This document shows, one piece after another, positions 9,358 through 18,021 of a stretch of 64,000 nucleotides of DNA. Location of the stretch: NCBI RefSeq assembly GCF_003337555.1, contig NZ_QPJK01000005.1, positions 186,001-250,000 on the forward strand, in the 5' to 3' direction. This stretch comes from Pseudorhodoferax soli. GTDB taxonomy: Bacteria > Pseudomonadota > Gammaproteobacteria > Burkholderiales > Burkholderiaceae_C. The notes beneath the pieces were generated by a model, which had not been told where the DNA came from, did not search any database, and saw only the letters and a list, made by a program, of their open reading frames with translations. Position 1 is the first letter of the stretch; each line of letters starts with the position of its first letter. The position numbers and the translations under genes were made by a program.

Positions 9358-9687
9358 TCACTTCACCAGTTCGGCGATCTTGTTCGGCTTGTCTTTCCAC
9401 TCGTCGGCATCGGGCAACGCGGGCTTGCGCTTGGTGATGCTCTTCCAGCCGTCGGCCAGCGCCAGTTCGGCGTTGAGCTTGATGAAGGCGAGCTGGTCGG
9501 CCGGCAGGTCTTCCTCGGCGAAGATGGCGTTGGCCGGGCACTCGGGGATGCAGACCGCGCAATCGATGCACTCGTCCGGGTCGATCACCAGCATGTTCGG
9601 GCCTTCGCGGAAGCAGTCCACGGGGCACACGTCGACGCAGTCGGTGTATTTGCAGCGGATACAGTTTTCGGAGACGACGTGGGTCAT
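9358..9687 (-). CDS. fdxA: 7Fe ferredoxin FdxA
   Basis: 109 residues, the usual length for the FdxA family. Cysteines at 9, 12, 17, 21 and 25 (CIRCKYTDC...CPVDC) and 40, 43, 46, 50 ([12 protein letters not shown]) are the pattern for one [3Fe-4S] and one [4Fe-4S] cluster, and the conserved C-terminal extension (~70-109) is present. It carries low-potential electrons in the cytoplasm. It is followed directly by a ferredoxin reductase gene, the likely partner, and lies 124 bases behind cysN on the same strand. A TAAAAT -10-like element lies about 47 bases upstream. Confidence 0.95.
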   Translation of the reverse strand: MTHVVSENCIRCKYTDCVDVCPVDCFREGPNMLVIDPDECIDCAVCIPECPANAIFAEEDLPADQLAFIKLNAELALADGWKSITKRKPALPDADEWKDKPNKIAELVK

Positions 9688-9733
9688 GGTGCTTGACGGT
9701 GCGGGCGGGCGGTGCCGCTGGGGGAAACCCGCG

Positions 9734-9739
9734 ATTTTA
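9734..9739 (-). promoter_or_regulatory. Candidate -10 element for fdxA-reductase pair
   Basis: The minus strand reads TAAAAT here, five of six matches to the sigma-70 -10 box, in the 124-base gap between cysN and fdxA. No good -35 box is visible, so an activator or read-through from the cys genes may also be used. Confidence 0.35.
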
Positions 9740-9811
9740 GGGACATTTGCATCCCCACACCGTGCGCAGCCCCTGTGGCCGGCATGGGTGGGGTCTGTAG
9801 GTGGCGCGCTT

Positions 9812-11143
9812 TCAGCGCACCAGAACGGCGGCAGCCGTCTTGTGCGAGGCCTGGTCGACCAGCACCAGCGCACCCAGGGTGCGCGACTGGCGGTAGGGCA
9901 GCGTGGCGATGCTGTCCTGCAGCACCAGCTCGACCTCGCCGATGGCGTTGGCTTCGAGCTGGCTGGCGTCCTGCTCGGCCAGCGTGTGGATGTCCAGCCA
10001 ATGCACGATGCGGCGCACCTTGGCCTTGACCCAGCGGTGGCCATGCAGCGCCCAGTACGCGCGGCCGGGCACCAGCGGCTCGTCGTCCATCCAGGCGACC
10101 GTGGCGCTGACCTCGCGGGCGCCCTGCAATGCCGTGCCGTCCTCGGCTTCGGCCAGCAGCCAGTCGCCGCGCGAAACGTCGACTTCGCGGTCCAGCACGA
10201 TGCCGGCGCTGTGGCCAGCGGCCACGTCCTGCTCGCTGCGCACATGGCTCAGCACGCGGGCGATGGTCGCGCTCTGGCCGCTCGGCAGCACGCGCACGCG
10301 CTGGCCGACCGTGGCCTGGCCCGTGGCCACGCGGCCCCAGAACACGCGCCGCCCTTGGCTGGTGTCCGACGACGACGAGAACTTCTCGACCCATTGCACG
10401 GGGAAGGCCAGCGGCAGGCCGGTCTCGGACGGCGTGTTCGACAGGCCTTCGAGGATGCGCAGCAGGCTGGGGCCGTGGTAGCCGCACCAGTCGGCGTCCG
10501 GTGCGGCATCGACCACGTTCCAGCCCTTGAGCGCGGAGACGGGCACGATGGCCTCGACCGCGATGCCGGCCTCCTGCGCAAAGCCGCGCAACGCGGCCTC
10601 GATGCGGGTGTAGGCCAGCCGGGGGTCGGCCACGGCATCCAGCTTGTTCACCGCGAACACGATGGCCGGCACGCGCAGCAGTTGCACCAGCAGCGCGTGG
10701 CGGCGCGTCTGCGCCAGCAGCGGGAAGCTCGCGTCTTGCCAGGCCAGCTTGGTCGCGTCGACCAGCAGCACGGCGGCGTCTGCGCTCGACGCGGCCGTCA
10801 CCATGTTGCGCGTGTACTGCTCATGCCCCGGCGTGTCGCCGATGATGAACTTGCGCCGCGTGGTCGAGAAATAGCGGTAGGCCACGTCGATCGTGATGCC
10901 CTGCTCGCGTTCGGCCGACAGGCCATCGGTCAGCAGCGCGAGATCGGTCTCGCGGCCGTCCTGGCCCTGGCGCTGCACGCCGGCCAACTGGTCGGACAGA
11001 ACCGCCTTGCTGTCGACCAGCAGGCGGCCGATCAGCGTGCTCTTGCCGTCGTCCACGGAGCCGCAGGTGATGAACTTCAGGGCGGCCGTGGGTGCGGCAT
11101 CGTTGGCGGCGGTCGTCACGGAATGCTCAAGGGTGGCGGTCAT
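9812..11143 (-). CDS. cysN: Sulfate adenylyltransferase subunit 1 (GTPase)
   Basis: 443 residues. CysN hydrolyses GTP to drive CysD-catalysed formation of adenosine 5'-phosphosulfate (APS) from sulfate and ATP. The GTPase motifs are complete: P-loop [16 protein letters not shown], and NKLD, followed by two beta-barrel domains as in EF-Tu relatives. There is no fused APS kinase (CysC) at the C-terminus, which fits an APS reductase pathway. The ATG shares one base with the cysD stop (TGATG), so translation is coupled. A longer upstream frame exists but runs through cysD and is not used. Confidence 0.96.
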   Translation of the reverse strand: MTATLEHSVTTAANDAAPTAALKFITCGSVDDGKSTLIGRLLVDSKAVLSDQLAGVQRQGQDGRETDLALLTDGLSAEREQGITIDVAYRYFSTTRRKFIIGDTPGHEQYTRNMVTAASSADAAVLLVDATKLAWQDASFPLLAQTRRHALLVQLLRVPAIVFAVNKLDAVADPRLAYTRIEAALRGFAQEAGIAVEAIVPVSALKGWNVVDAAPDADWCGYHGPSLLRILEGLSNTPSETGLPLAFPVQWVEKFSSSSDTSQGRRVFWGRVATGQATVGQRVRVLPSGQSATIARVLSHVRSEQDVAAGHSAGIVLDREVDVSRGDWLLAEAEDGTALQGAREVSATVAWMDDEPLVPGRAYWALHGHRWVKAKVRRIVHWLDIHTLAEQDASQLEANAIGEVELVLQDSIATLPYRQSRTLGALVLVDQASHKTAAAVLVR

Positions 11144-12105
11144 CAGAAGTACCCATCTTTCTTGCGCTTCTCCATCGAAGCCTCGGAGGTCTTGTCGTCC
11201 ATGCGCGTGGCGCCGCGCTCGCTCACGTCGGACAGCAGTGTCTCCACCACGATCTCGTCCGGCGTGCTGGCCAGGCTCTCGACCGGGCAGGTGCAGGTGA
11301 TGTCGCCCACGGTGCGGAAACGCACCTGGCGGCGCTCGGCAACTTCGCCATCTTTCAACGGTGTGAGTTCGGTCACCGGCACCAGCAGGCCGCGGCGCTC
11401 CACCACCGTGCGCTCGTGGCTGTAGTACAGCGAGGGCAGGGCGATGTTCTCGCGGGCGATGTACTGCCACACGTCGCGCTCGGTCCAGTTGGAGATCGGG
11501 AACACGCGGAAGTGCTCGCCGCTCTGCAGCCGGGTGTTGAACAGCGTCCACAGCTCGGGGCGCTGGGCCTTGGGCTGCCATTGGCCGAAGCTGTCGCGGT
11601 GCGAGAAAATGCGTTCCTTGGCGCGCGCCTTCTCCTCGTCGCGGCGGGCGCCGCCGATCAGCGCGTCGAAGCGGAATTCGTCGATGGCCTCCAGCAGCGT
11701 GACCGACTGGTGCACGTTGCGCGATTCGCCGGGGTGCGCAAGGCGCACCGTGCCGCGGGCCATGGAATCCTCGACGCTGCGCACGATCAGTTCGGCACCC
11801 AGCTCCTTGGCGCGCAGGTCGCGGAAGTCGGTCACTTCGTGGAAGTTGTGGCCGGTGTCGATCATCAGCAGCGGATACGGGATGCGGCCCGCGCCGAACG
11901 CCTTCTCTGCGCACTTGAGCAGCACCAGCGAATCCTTGCCGCCCGAGAACAGCAGCGTCGGGCGCTCGAAGGCCGCGGCCACCTCGCGCAGGATGAAGAT
12001 CGCTTCCTCTTCCAGCGCGTCGAGCTGGGCGTCGGCCAGGGGGGTATGGGCCACGGGCGGGTGCAGCACGTCGGCTTGTTGTTCGAATTGGGTGCGGGCG
12101 TTCAA
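11143..12105 (-). CDS. cysD: Sulfate adenylyltransferase subunit 2
   Basis: 320 residues from a TTG start. It is the catalytic ATP-pyrophosphatase-fold subunit that joins sulfate to AMP, working with CysN. SGGKDSLVLL is the PP-loop; GHNFHEV, SHRDSFGQW and SNWTERDVW are CysD family motifs. The TTG was chosen because it overlaps the cysH stop in a TTGA junction, has GGAG upstream, and gives a family-typical length; upstream in-frame starts lie inside cysH. Confidence 0.93.
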   Translation of the reverse strand: MNARTQFEQQADVLHPPVAHTPLADAQLDALEEEAIFILREVAAAFERPTLLFSGGKDSLVLLKCAEKAFGAGRIPYPLLMIDTGHNFHEVTDFRDLRAKELGAELIVRSVEDSMARGTVRLAHPGESRNVHQSVTLLEAIDEFRFDALIGGARRDEEKARAKERIFSHRDSFGQWQPKAQRPELWTLFNTRLQSGEHFRVFPISNWTERDVWQYIARENIALPSLYYSHERTVVERRGLLVPVTELTPLKDGEVAERRQVRFRTVGDITCTCPVESLASTPDEIVVETLLSDVSERGATRMDDKTSEASMEKRKKDGYF

Positions 12106-12890
12106 GAGGGGCTCCGTTCGGCAATCGGGGAAAGGCGGGAAATCGGCAGGGCGCTCACGGCGACGGGGTCGTCTTCCTGGGCCACGTGCAGGCCGCATTC
12201 CTTGGCGGCTTCGTCTTCCCACCACCAGCGGCCGGCGCGGAAGTCCTCGCCCAGGCTGATGGCCCGGGTGCAGGGCGCGCAGCCGATGCTGGGAAAGAAC
12301 TCATCGTGCAGCGGGTTGTAGGGCACCTGGTGTTCGCGGATGTAGTGCCACACGTCGCCCCAGGTCCATTCGGCCAGCGGGTTGTACTTGAGCCGTTCGG
12401 CGTTGCTGCGGTCGACCAGCGGCACGTCGGCGCGGGCGCCGGACTGTTCGCGGCGCAGGCCGGTGATCCAGGCCTGCTTGCCTTCGAGGGCGCGGGCCAG
12501 GGGCTCCATCTTGCGGATGTCGCAGCAGGCCTTGCGCAGGTCGATGCTGCGGTACATGGCGTCCAGGCCTTCGCGGGCGACGAAGTGCACCACGGCTTCC
12601 TCGCGCGGGTGCATCACCTCGATCGGGCGGCGCGCCTCGGCGCGCAGGCGCTCCAGCAGGGCCAGCGTCTCGGGATGCAGGCGGCCGGTCTCCAGCACGA
12701 AGGCTGGGATGTCCAGGCCCAGGGCGTCGATCAGGTGGCCGACGACCATGTCCTCGGCGCCCAGGCTGTGGGCCTGCGTCACGAACGCGGCACCGTGCGC
12801 GACCTGCGCCTCCTGGAGCACACGGCGCGTGGCGGTCAACTTGGCCTCGAAGTCGGCCGAGGGCCGGGCGTGCAGGTCGATGGCGGACAT
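12102..12890 (-). CDS. cysH: Adenylyl-sulfate (APS) reductase
   Basis: 262 residues. It reduces APS to sulfite and AMP with thioredoxin or glutathione as donor. The cysteine pairs KACCDIRK and GCAPCTR are the [4Fe-4S] ligands that mark APS-specific enzymes as opposed to the cluster-free PAPS reductases, and the C-terminal KECGLH motif holds the catalytic cysteine. This explains the absence of an APS kinase. It overlaps the DUF934 stop by one base (TGATG) and the cysD start by four. Confidence 0.94.
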   Translation of the reverse strand: MSAIDLHARPSADFEAKLTATRRVLQEAQVAHGAAFVTQAHSLGAEDMVVGHLIDALGLDIPAFVLETGRLHPETLALLERLRAEARRPIEVMHPREEAVVHFVAREGLDAMYRSIDLRKACCDIRKMEPLARALEGKQAWITGLRREQSGARADVPLVDRSNAERLKYNPLAEWTWGDVWHYIREHQVPYNPLHDEFFPSIGCAPCTRAISLGEDFRAGRWWWEDEAAKECGLHVAQEDDPVAVSALPISRLSPIAERSPS

Positions 12891-13282
12891 CAGGCGTGCT
12901 CCGCGGCCTCGGCGAAATGCGGCGCGGGATGCGCGGCATCGCCCTGGTAGAAGCCCTTGAAGCGGTCGAACTGGCGCTGGGCAGCGTCGGCCTTCAGGCC
13001 CTGGCGCAGCACAGCCGTAGTGAAGCCCGAGCGCGCCATTTGCACGAGCTGGTCGATCAGCACGTCGCCCGTGGCGCGGATCTCGCCCGCAAAGCCCAGG
13101 CGGCGGCGCAGCATGTAGGCCTGGCTGTAGGCCCGGCCGTCGGTGAACTTGGGGAAGTTGAGGTCGATGCGCTGCACGCCGTCCAGTGCCAGGCTGCGCG
13201 GGTCGACCGTGTTGTCCACCACCAGGATGCCAGCGGCGCCTTCGGCGGGCGCCTCGTGTTGCTCGAATGTCAGGATGTTCAT
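12890..13282 (-). CDS. DUF934 protein of the sulfate assimilation operon
   Basis: A 130-residue cytoplasmic protein with the DUF934 signature (NFPKFTDGRAYSQAYMLRRR, then a conserved ATGDVLIDQL). Genes of this family sit next to cysI in many proteobacteria; the function is not established, though an accessory role for sulfite reductase is usually assumed. It lies 15 bases after cysI and overlaps the cysH start by one base, so it is in the middle of the operon. Confidence 0.9.
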   Translation of the reverse strand: MNILTFEQHEAPAEGAAGILVVDNTVDPRSLALDGVQRIDLNFPKFTDGRAYSQAYMLRRRLGFAGEIRATGDVLIDQLVQMARSGFTTAVLRQGLKADAAQRQFDRFKGFYQGDAAHPAPHFAEAAEHA

Positions 13283-13297
13283 CGTGGCTGCTCTTCT

Positions 13298-15082
13298 TCA
13301 GGCGGTCTGGGCTTCGGGCTTGCGCGCCGTGCTGACGCGGGCGGCATTGGCCGCGGCCTTGAACGGGTCGTGGCCGACGCGGCGCAGCGTGGAGATGAAG
13401 GTCTCGCCGCTGCTGCGCTGGGCACGGTAGGTGTCCAGCAGGGCCTCGATGACCTCCGGCACTTCGGCCGCCGCGAACGAGGGGCCGACCACCTTGCCGG
13501 CGGCCGGCGCGCCCGACAGCTGCGAGCCGTCCGAGCCGGCCAGCGTGATCTGGTACCACTCCTGCCCATCCTTGTCCACGCCCAGGATGCCGATGTGCCC
13601 CGTGTGGTGGTGGCCGCAAGAGTTGATGCAGCCGCTCATGTGCAGGTCGATCTCGCCCAGGTCGTGCAGTTCGTCCATGTCCTGGTAGCGCGCCGTGATG
13701 GCGTGCGCGATCGGCAGCGAGCGGGCGTTGGCCAGCGCACAGAAGTCGCCGCCGGGGCAGGCGATCATGTCGGTCAGCAGGCGCACGTTGGACTTGGCCA
13801 GGCCCAGCTTGCGGGCTTCCTGCCAGAGCGCGGGCAGTTCCTCGGCGCGCACCCAGGGCAGCACCAGGTTCTGGTCGTGCGTGACACGCGCTTCGCCGGC
13901 GCTGTAGCGGTCGGCCAGGTCGGCCGCACGTTCCAGCTGGTCGGCCGTGGCGTCGCCCGGCGCGAAGCCCACGCGCTTGAACGACAGCGTGACGATGCGC
14001 AGTTCGGCGTTCTTGTGCGGAGCAACATTGCGCTGCAGCCAGCGCGCGTAGTCCACATCGCTCTGGGCATCGAGCTGCGCGGCGGCGCGCAACGCGGTGT
14101 CGACGTCGTTGGCGGCAGGCCGGGCAGGCGCGTGGAACGAGGCGGACACGCGGTCGAGTTCGGCCTGCGTGATGGTGTGGGCCGCGCCGTCGTGCGCCAT
14201 GATCTCGGCGTACTCCTCCTCGACCTCGTCGATGTAGCGCTGGCCTTCGGCCTTCACGAGGATCTTGATGCGCGCCTTGTAGATGTTGTCGCGCCGGCCC
14301 CAGCGGTTGTAGACGCGGACCACGGCTTCCAGGTAGTTGATGACCTGGTTCCAGGGCAGGAACTCGCGGATCACCGTGCCGACCACGGGCGTGCGGCCCA
14401 TGCCGCCGCCGACCAGCACGCGGAAGCCGACTTCGCCGGCGGCGTTGCGCACCACGTGCAGGCCCACGTCGTGCCAGAAGGTCGCTGCACGGTCTTCGCT
14501 GGCGCCCGTGATCGCGATCTTGAACTTGCGCGGCAGGAAGGCGAACTCGGGATGCAGCGTGCTCCAGTGGCGCAGGATCTCGGCGAAGGGCCGCGGGTCG
14601 GCGATCTCGTCCACGGCGATGCCGGCACGCTCGTCGCTCGTGATGTTGCGGATGCAGTTGCCGCTGGTCTGGATGCCGTGCATGTTGACGCTGGCCAGCA
14701 GGTCCATCACGTCGGCGCTGCGGTCCAGCGGGATCCAGTTGTACTGGATGTTCTGGCGCGTCGTGAAGTGCGCCACGCCGTCGGGCAGGCTGGTCAGGTC
14801 CGACAGGCCGGCGTTGGCCTTGGCCAGGTCGTGCGCGCCACGGTCGTCGTATTCGCGCGCGATCTTGCCCAGCACGCGCAGCTGGGCGGAGTTGAGCTCG
14901 CCATAGGGCACGGCGATGCGCAGCATGGGCGCGAAGCGCTGCACGTACCAGCCGTTCTGCAGCCGCAGCGGACGGAACTCGTCTTCCGCCAGTTCGCCCT
15001 TCTGCCAGCGTTCGAGCTGGTCACGGTACTGGGCAGCGCGCAGCTGGACGAACTCGCGGTCGAAATCTGTGTATTGGTACAT
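13298..15082 (-). CDS. cysI: Sulfite (nitrite/sulfite) reductase, siroheme [4Fe-4S] subunit
   Basis: 594 residues. It reduces sulfite to sulfide with six electrons at a coupled siroheme-[4Fe-4S] centre. The cluster ligands are C442 and C448 (CPGGDFC) and C485 and C489 (CINSC). Two ferredoxin-like and two catalytic repeats characteristic of the family are present. No flavoprotein partner (CysJ) is encoded in the cluster; a ferredoxin and its reductase are encoded just behind the operon and could supply electrons. It is the first gene of the operon. Confidence 0.93.
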   Translation of the reverse strand: MYQYTDFDREFVQLRAAQYRDQLERWQKGELAEDEFRPLRLQNGWYVQRFAPMLRIAVPYGELNSAQLRVLGKIAREYDDRGAHDLAKANAGLSDLTSLPDGVAHFTTRQNIQYNWIPLDRSADVMDLLASVNMHGIQTSGNCIRNITSDERAGIAVDEIADPRPFAEILRHWSTLHPEFAFLPRKFKIAITGASEDRAATFWHDVGLHVVRNAAGEVGFRVLVGGGMGRTPVVGTVIREFLPWNQVINYLEAVVRVYNRWGRRDNIYKARIKILVKAEGQRYIDEVEEEYAEIMAHDGAAHTITQAELDRVSASFHAPARPAANDVDTALRAAAQLDAQSDVDYARWLQRNVAPHKNAELRIVTLSFKRVGFAPGDATADQLERAADLADRYSAGEARVTHDQNLVLPWVRAEELPALWQEARKLGLAKSNVRLLTDMIACPGGDFCALANARSLPIAHAITARYQDMDELHDLGEIDLHMSGCINSCGHHHTGHIGILGVDKDGQEWYQITLAGSDGSQLSGAPAAGKVVGPSFAAAEVPEVIEALLDTYRAQRSSGETFISTLRRVGHDPFKAAANAARVSTARKPEAQTA

Positions 15083-15255
15083 CGTGGTGCTTGAGAAGGC
15101 GGTGGCCGCGCAGGGCCGGCGGGGTCAAGACTCAGTGGAAACCCGCGTACTCTAAGGAATTCGGCCTTAGATCCAAACTACTTATTTGTTGTGGCGCTAT
15201 GCGTGCTTGGTTATAAGCAAAGCGCCAGGGGCCGCTAAAAGGCCCGTCGAAGCCG
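15083..15255 (-). promoter_or_regulatory. Upstream region of the cys operon with inverted repeat
   Basis: The 173-base gap between ppx and cysI holds an AT-rich stretch (about 15170-15228), conspicuous in this GC-rich sequence, and a perfect 6-base inverted repeat CTAAGG/CCTTAG at 15152-15170. This is where the cysI promoter and any LysR-type activator (CysB/Cbl) site should be; no single site could be assigned with confidence. Confidence 0.45.
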
Positions 15256-16761
15256 TCAAAAACCGCTGAGGGCCAGCGGCCAGGGGGTCTTGGACCAGGC
15301 CTGGGCTTCTTCGCGCAGCAGGTGCGCGGACTGCGGGAAGGCTTCCGTCCAGCCGGCGCGGCAACTCAGCGTGCGCGTGGCCTGGCGGCCCTTGGCGGAG
15401 GAGAGCTTGAGGCCGTCGACGTCGGGGTCGCGCCGGGCATGGCACAGGATCACGGCCAGACGCAACGCCAGCAGCTGCTGGGCGAGGGCGGGGTCGGCCA
15501 GTTCGGCCTCGAGCTTCTTCAGTTTGCCCCGGTGGCCCAGCACCAGCTGGCTGAGCCGGTGCAATTCGGGCATGGCGAAGCCCGGCGCGTCGGCGTTGTC
15601 GAGCACGTAGGCGCCATGGCGGTGGTAGCTGCTGTGCGAGACCAGGAAACCGATCTCGTGCAGTTGCGCGGCCCACGACAGCTTGCGCTGCATGCGGTCG
15701 ATTTCCTCGGCTGGTTGCTCTGCGCCGGCCTGCAGCTGGGCAAAGAACTGGTTGGCCACGGCACCGACGCGCTGGGCCTGGGCCTGGTCGGTGTCGAACT
15801 TGCGCGCCAGGCGGCGCACCGAGGCCGAGCGCACATCGCTGTCGGCGCCGTCGCGTTCCATGAGGTCGTACAGCACGCCGTGGCGCAGCGCGCCGTCGGC
15901 GGCGTGCATCTCGCTGATGCCGAGCAAATCGAAGATGGCCAGCAGCACGGACAGGCCGCCGCCGATCACGAGCTTGCGGTCGTCTTTCATGCCCTCGACC
16001 TGCAGCTTGTCCACCGAGCGGGCCTTGAGCAGGCGTTCGCGCAGCCATTCCAGGCCGGCGCGCGGGATCAGTCCGGGCGGGCCGCCGGCCGCGGTCAGCA
16101 TGTCGGCCACGGCGCCGACTGTGCCAGACGCGCCGTAGGCCGTGTCCCAGTGGCCGGTGCCGTAGGCGGCGAGCGCTTCGTCCAGCACCGCCTCGGCCGC
16201 GATCTGGGCCATGCGGAAGGCGTCGGCCGTGAATTCGCCCTTGGGGAAATAGCGCATGGACCAGGCCACGCTGCCCACGCGAAAGGACTCCATGACCCGG
16301 GCCTCGAAGCCCTGACCCAGGATCATCTCGGTCGAGCGGCCGCCGATGTCCACCACCAGGCGGCGTTCCTCGGACTGCGGCAGCAGGCGCGAGACGCCTT
16401 GGTAGATCAGGCGGGCTTCTTCGCGCCCCGGGATCACGTCGATCGGGAAACCGAGGATGGCGTGGCCACGGCGCAGGAATTCGTCGCGGTTGCGCGCTTC
16501 TCGCAGGGTCTGGGTGGCGACGGCGCGCACCTGGTGCTTCTGGAACCCGGCCAGGCGTTCGGCAAAACGGGCCAGGCAATCCAGGCCGCGCTGCATCGCG
16601 TCTTCGCTGAGGTTGCGGGTTTCGTCCAGGCCGTTGCCCTGGCGCACGACCTCTTTCAGGTACTCGGTGCGGCGGATCTGGCCATGGTCCAGCCTGCCGA
16701 TTTCAAGCCGGAAGCTGTTGGAGCCCAGGTCCAGGGCGGCGAGGAGGGTTCCGTTCTGCAT
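15256..16761 (-). CDS. ppx: Exopolyphosphatase (Ppx/GppA family)
   Basis: 501 residues. It removes terminal phosphate from polyphosphate. The N-terminal ASKHA-fold motifs are clear: ALDLGSNSFRLEIGR (phosphate loop 1) and VVDIGGRSTEMILG (loop 2), with GREEARLIYQGV between them, followed by an HD-like C-terminal half (~320-500). It could instead act on pppGpp (GppA); length and location beside pst favour Ppx. It is transcribed away from pstS, and the Pho box lies 76 bases before its start, so shared control by PhoB is possible. Confidence 0.9.
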   Translation of the reverse strand: MQNGTLLAALDLGSNSFRLEIGRLDHGQIRRTEYLKEVVRQGNGLDETRNLSEDAMQRGLDCLARFAERLAGFQKHQVRAVATQTLREARNRDEFLRRGHAILGFPIDVIPGREEARLIYQGVSRLLPQSEERRLVVDIGGRSTEMILGQGFEARVMESFRVGSVAWSMRYFPKGEFTADAFRMAQIAAEAVLDEALAAYGTGHWDTAYGASGTVGAVADMLTAAGGPPGLIPRAGLEWLRERLLKARSVDKLQVEGMKDDRKLVIGGGLSVLLAIFDLLGISEMHAADGALRHGVLYDLMERDGADSDVRSASVRRLARKFDTDQAQAQRVGAVANQFFAQLQAGAEQPAEEIDRMQRKLSWAAQLHEIGFLVSHSSYHRHGAYVLDNADAPGFAMPELHRLSQLVLGHRGKLKKLEAELADPALAQQLLALRLAVILCHARRDPDVDGLKLSSAKGRQATRTLSCRAGWTEAFPQSAHLLREEAQAWSKTPWPLALSGF

Positions 16762-16836
16762 GGCTGGGGCGGGATGCTAGCACCGATGCTGCAGTGCAAC
16801 GCAGCGCGCGGCCGCAAATGTTTGCATACCGTTTTG

Positions 16837-16854
16837 GTGTCATGTTGCTGTCAC
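16837..16854 (+). promoter_or_regulatory. Pho box (PhoB binding site) upstream of pstS
   Basis: GTGTCAT-GTTG-CTGTCAC matches the 7-4-7 direct-repeat consensus for PhoB (CTGTCAT-N4-CTGTCAC); the second half is a perfect match. A TTAAAT -10-like element follows at 16864-16869, 9 bases after the box, which is the spacing of PhoB-activated promoters that lack a -35 box. Confidence 0.85.
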
Positions 16855-16938
16855 ACAAGCTTCTTAAATTCACGGCCATCGAGGGTGGCAATCCTGCTGC
16901 CTGGTTACCAACCGTCAACACTCGAAAGAGGTTTTCTC

Positions 16939-17979
16939 ATGCAATCGACGATCCGCTTCTCCACCATCGGCCTGCTCGGCCTGGCCATCTCGGGCCTCGC
17001 TTCGGCCCAGGATGTGACCGGCGCCGGCGCCAGCTTCCCCGCACCGCTGTACGCCAAGTGGGCGGCCGACTACAACAAGGCCACGGGCACCAAGATCAAC
17101 TACCAGTCCGTCGGTTCGGGCGCAGGCCTCAAGCAGATCGAAGCCAAGACCGTCGACTTCGGCGCTTCCGACGCCCCCCTGAAGGACGAAGACCTGGCTG
17201 CCAAGGGCCTGGTGCAGTTCCCCACCGTGATCGGCGGCGTCATCCCCGTGGTCAACATCCAGGGCATCAAGGCCGGCGAACTGAAGCTGAACGGCCAGGT
17301 GCTGGGCGACATCTACCTGGGCAAGATCACCAAGTGGAACGACCCCGCCATCGTCGCGCTGAACGCCGGCGTGAAGCTGCCCGACGCTGCCATCGCCCCG
17401 GTGCGCCGCGCCGACGGCTCGGGCACCAGCTTCCTGTTCACCAACTACCTGTCCAAGGTCAACGCCGAGTGGAAGTCCAAGGTCGGTGAAGGCACGGCCG
17501 TGAACTGGCCCACGGGCGCGGGCGGCAAGGGCAACGAAGGCGTGGCCGCATTCGTCGGTCGCCTGCCCAACTCGATCGGCTATGTCGAGTACGCCTACGT
17601 CAAGCAGAACAAGATGACCTACGCCCTGCTGCAGAACGCATCGGGCAAGTTCCCGCAGCCCGACGACGAAGCCTTCAAGGCCGCTGCCGCCAACGCCCAG
17701 TGGGACAAGAGCTTCTACCAGATCCTGACGAACCAGAACGGCGACGGCGCCTGGCCCATCACCGGCGCGACCTTCATCCTGATGCACAAGAAGCAGGACA
17801 AGCCGGCCGTGGCCGCCTCCGCGCTGAAGTTCTTCTCGTGGGCCTACAAGGACGGCGACAAGACCTCTGGCGACCTGGACTACGTGCCGATGCCGGCCGC
17901 TGTCAAGAGCGTGATCGAGAAGTCCTGGGGCCAGATCGTCGACGCTTCCGGCAAGCCGGTCGCGCTGGCGGCCAACTGA
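16939..17979 (+). CDS. pstS: Phosphate ABC transporter, periplasmic phosphate-binding protein
   Basis: 346 residues with a signal peptide (cleavage likely after ASA at 23). It binds inorganic phosphate in the periplasm. Phosphate-contacting motifs are present: GAGASFPAPLYAKW, VGSGAGLKQI, GASDAPL and RRADGSGTSF. The ATG has AGAGG upstream; the same frame stays open far to the left but that part is antisense to ppx. It heads the pstSCAB-phoUBR run and is preceded by a Pho box. Confidence 0.97.
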   Translation: MQSTIRFSTIGLLGLAISGLASAQDVTGAGASFPAPLYAKWAADYNKATGTKINYQSVGSGAGLKQIEAKTVDFGASDAPLKDEDLAAKGLVQFPTVIGGVIPVVNIQGIKAGELKLNGQVLGDIYLGKITKWNDPAIVALNAGVKLPDAAIAPVRRADGSGTSFLFTNYLSKVNAEWKSKVGEGTAVNWPTGAGGKGNEGVAAFVGRLPNSIGYVEYAYVKQNKMTYALLQNASGKFPQPDDEAFKAAAANAQWDKSFYQILTNQNGDGAWPITGATFILMHKKQDKPAVAASALKFFSWAYKDGDKTSGDLDYVPMPAAVKSVIEKSWGQIVDASGKPVALAAN

Positions 17980-18021
17980 TCGCCCGCGGCCCCCTCTGAC
18001 CTGACCAGCCGAGCCACCGAC

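Noticed and set aside
11144-12124. Upstream extension of the cysN frame
   Set aside because: It runs out of frame through cysD; the CysN start is fixed by the TGATG junction and the conserved P-loop distance.
13298-15082. Reading the gene as a nitrite reductase of nitrate assimilation
   Set aside because: It is the first gene of a run with APS reductase and sulfate adenylyltransferase, and there is no nitrate reductase or nitrate transporter nearby.
15322-16938. Long N-terminal extension of the pstS frame
   Set aside because: The extension is antisense to ppx; the signal peptide and ribosome site place the start at 16939.
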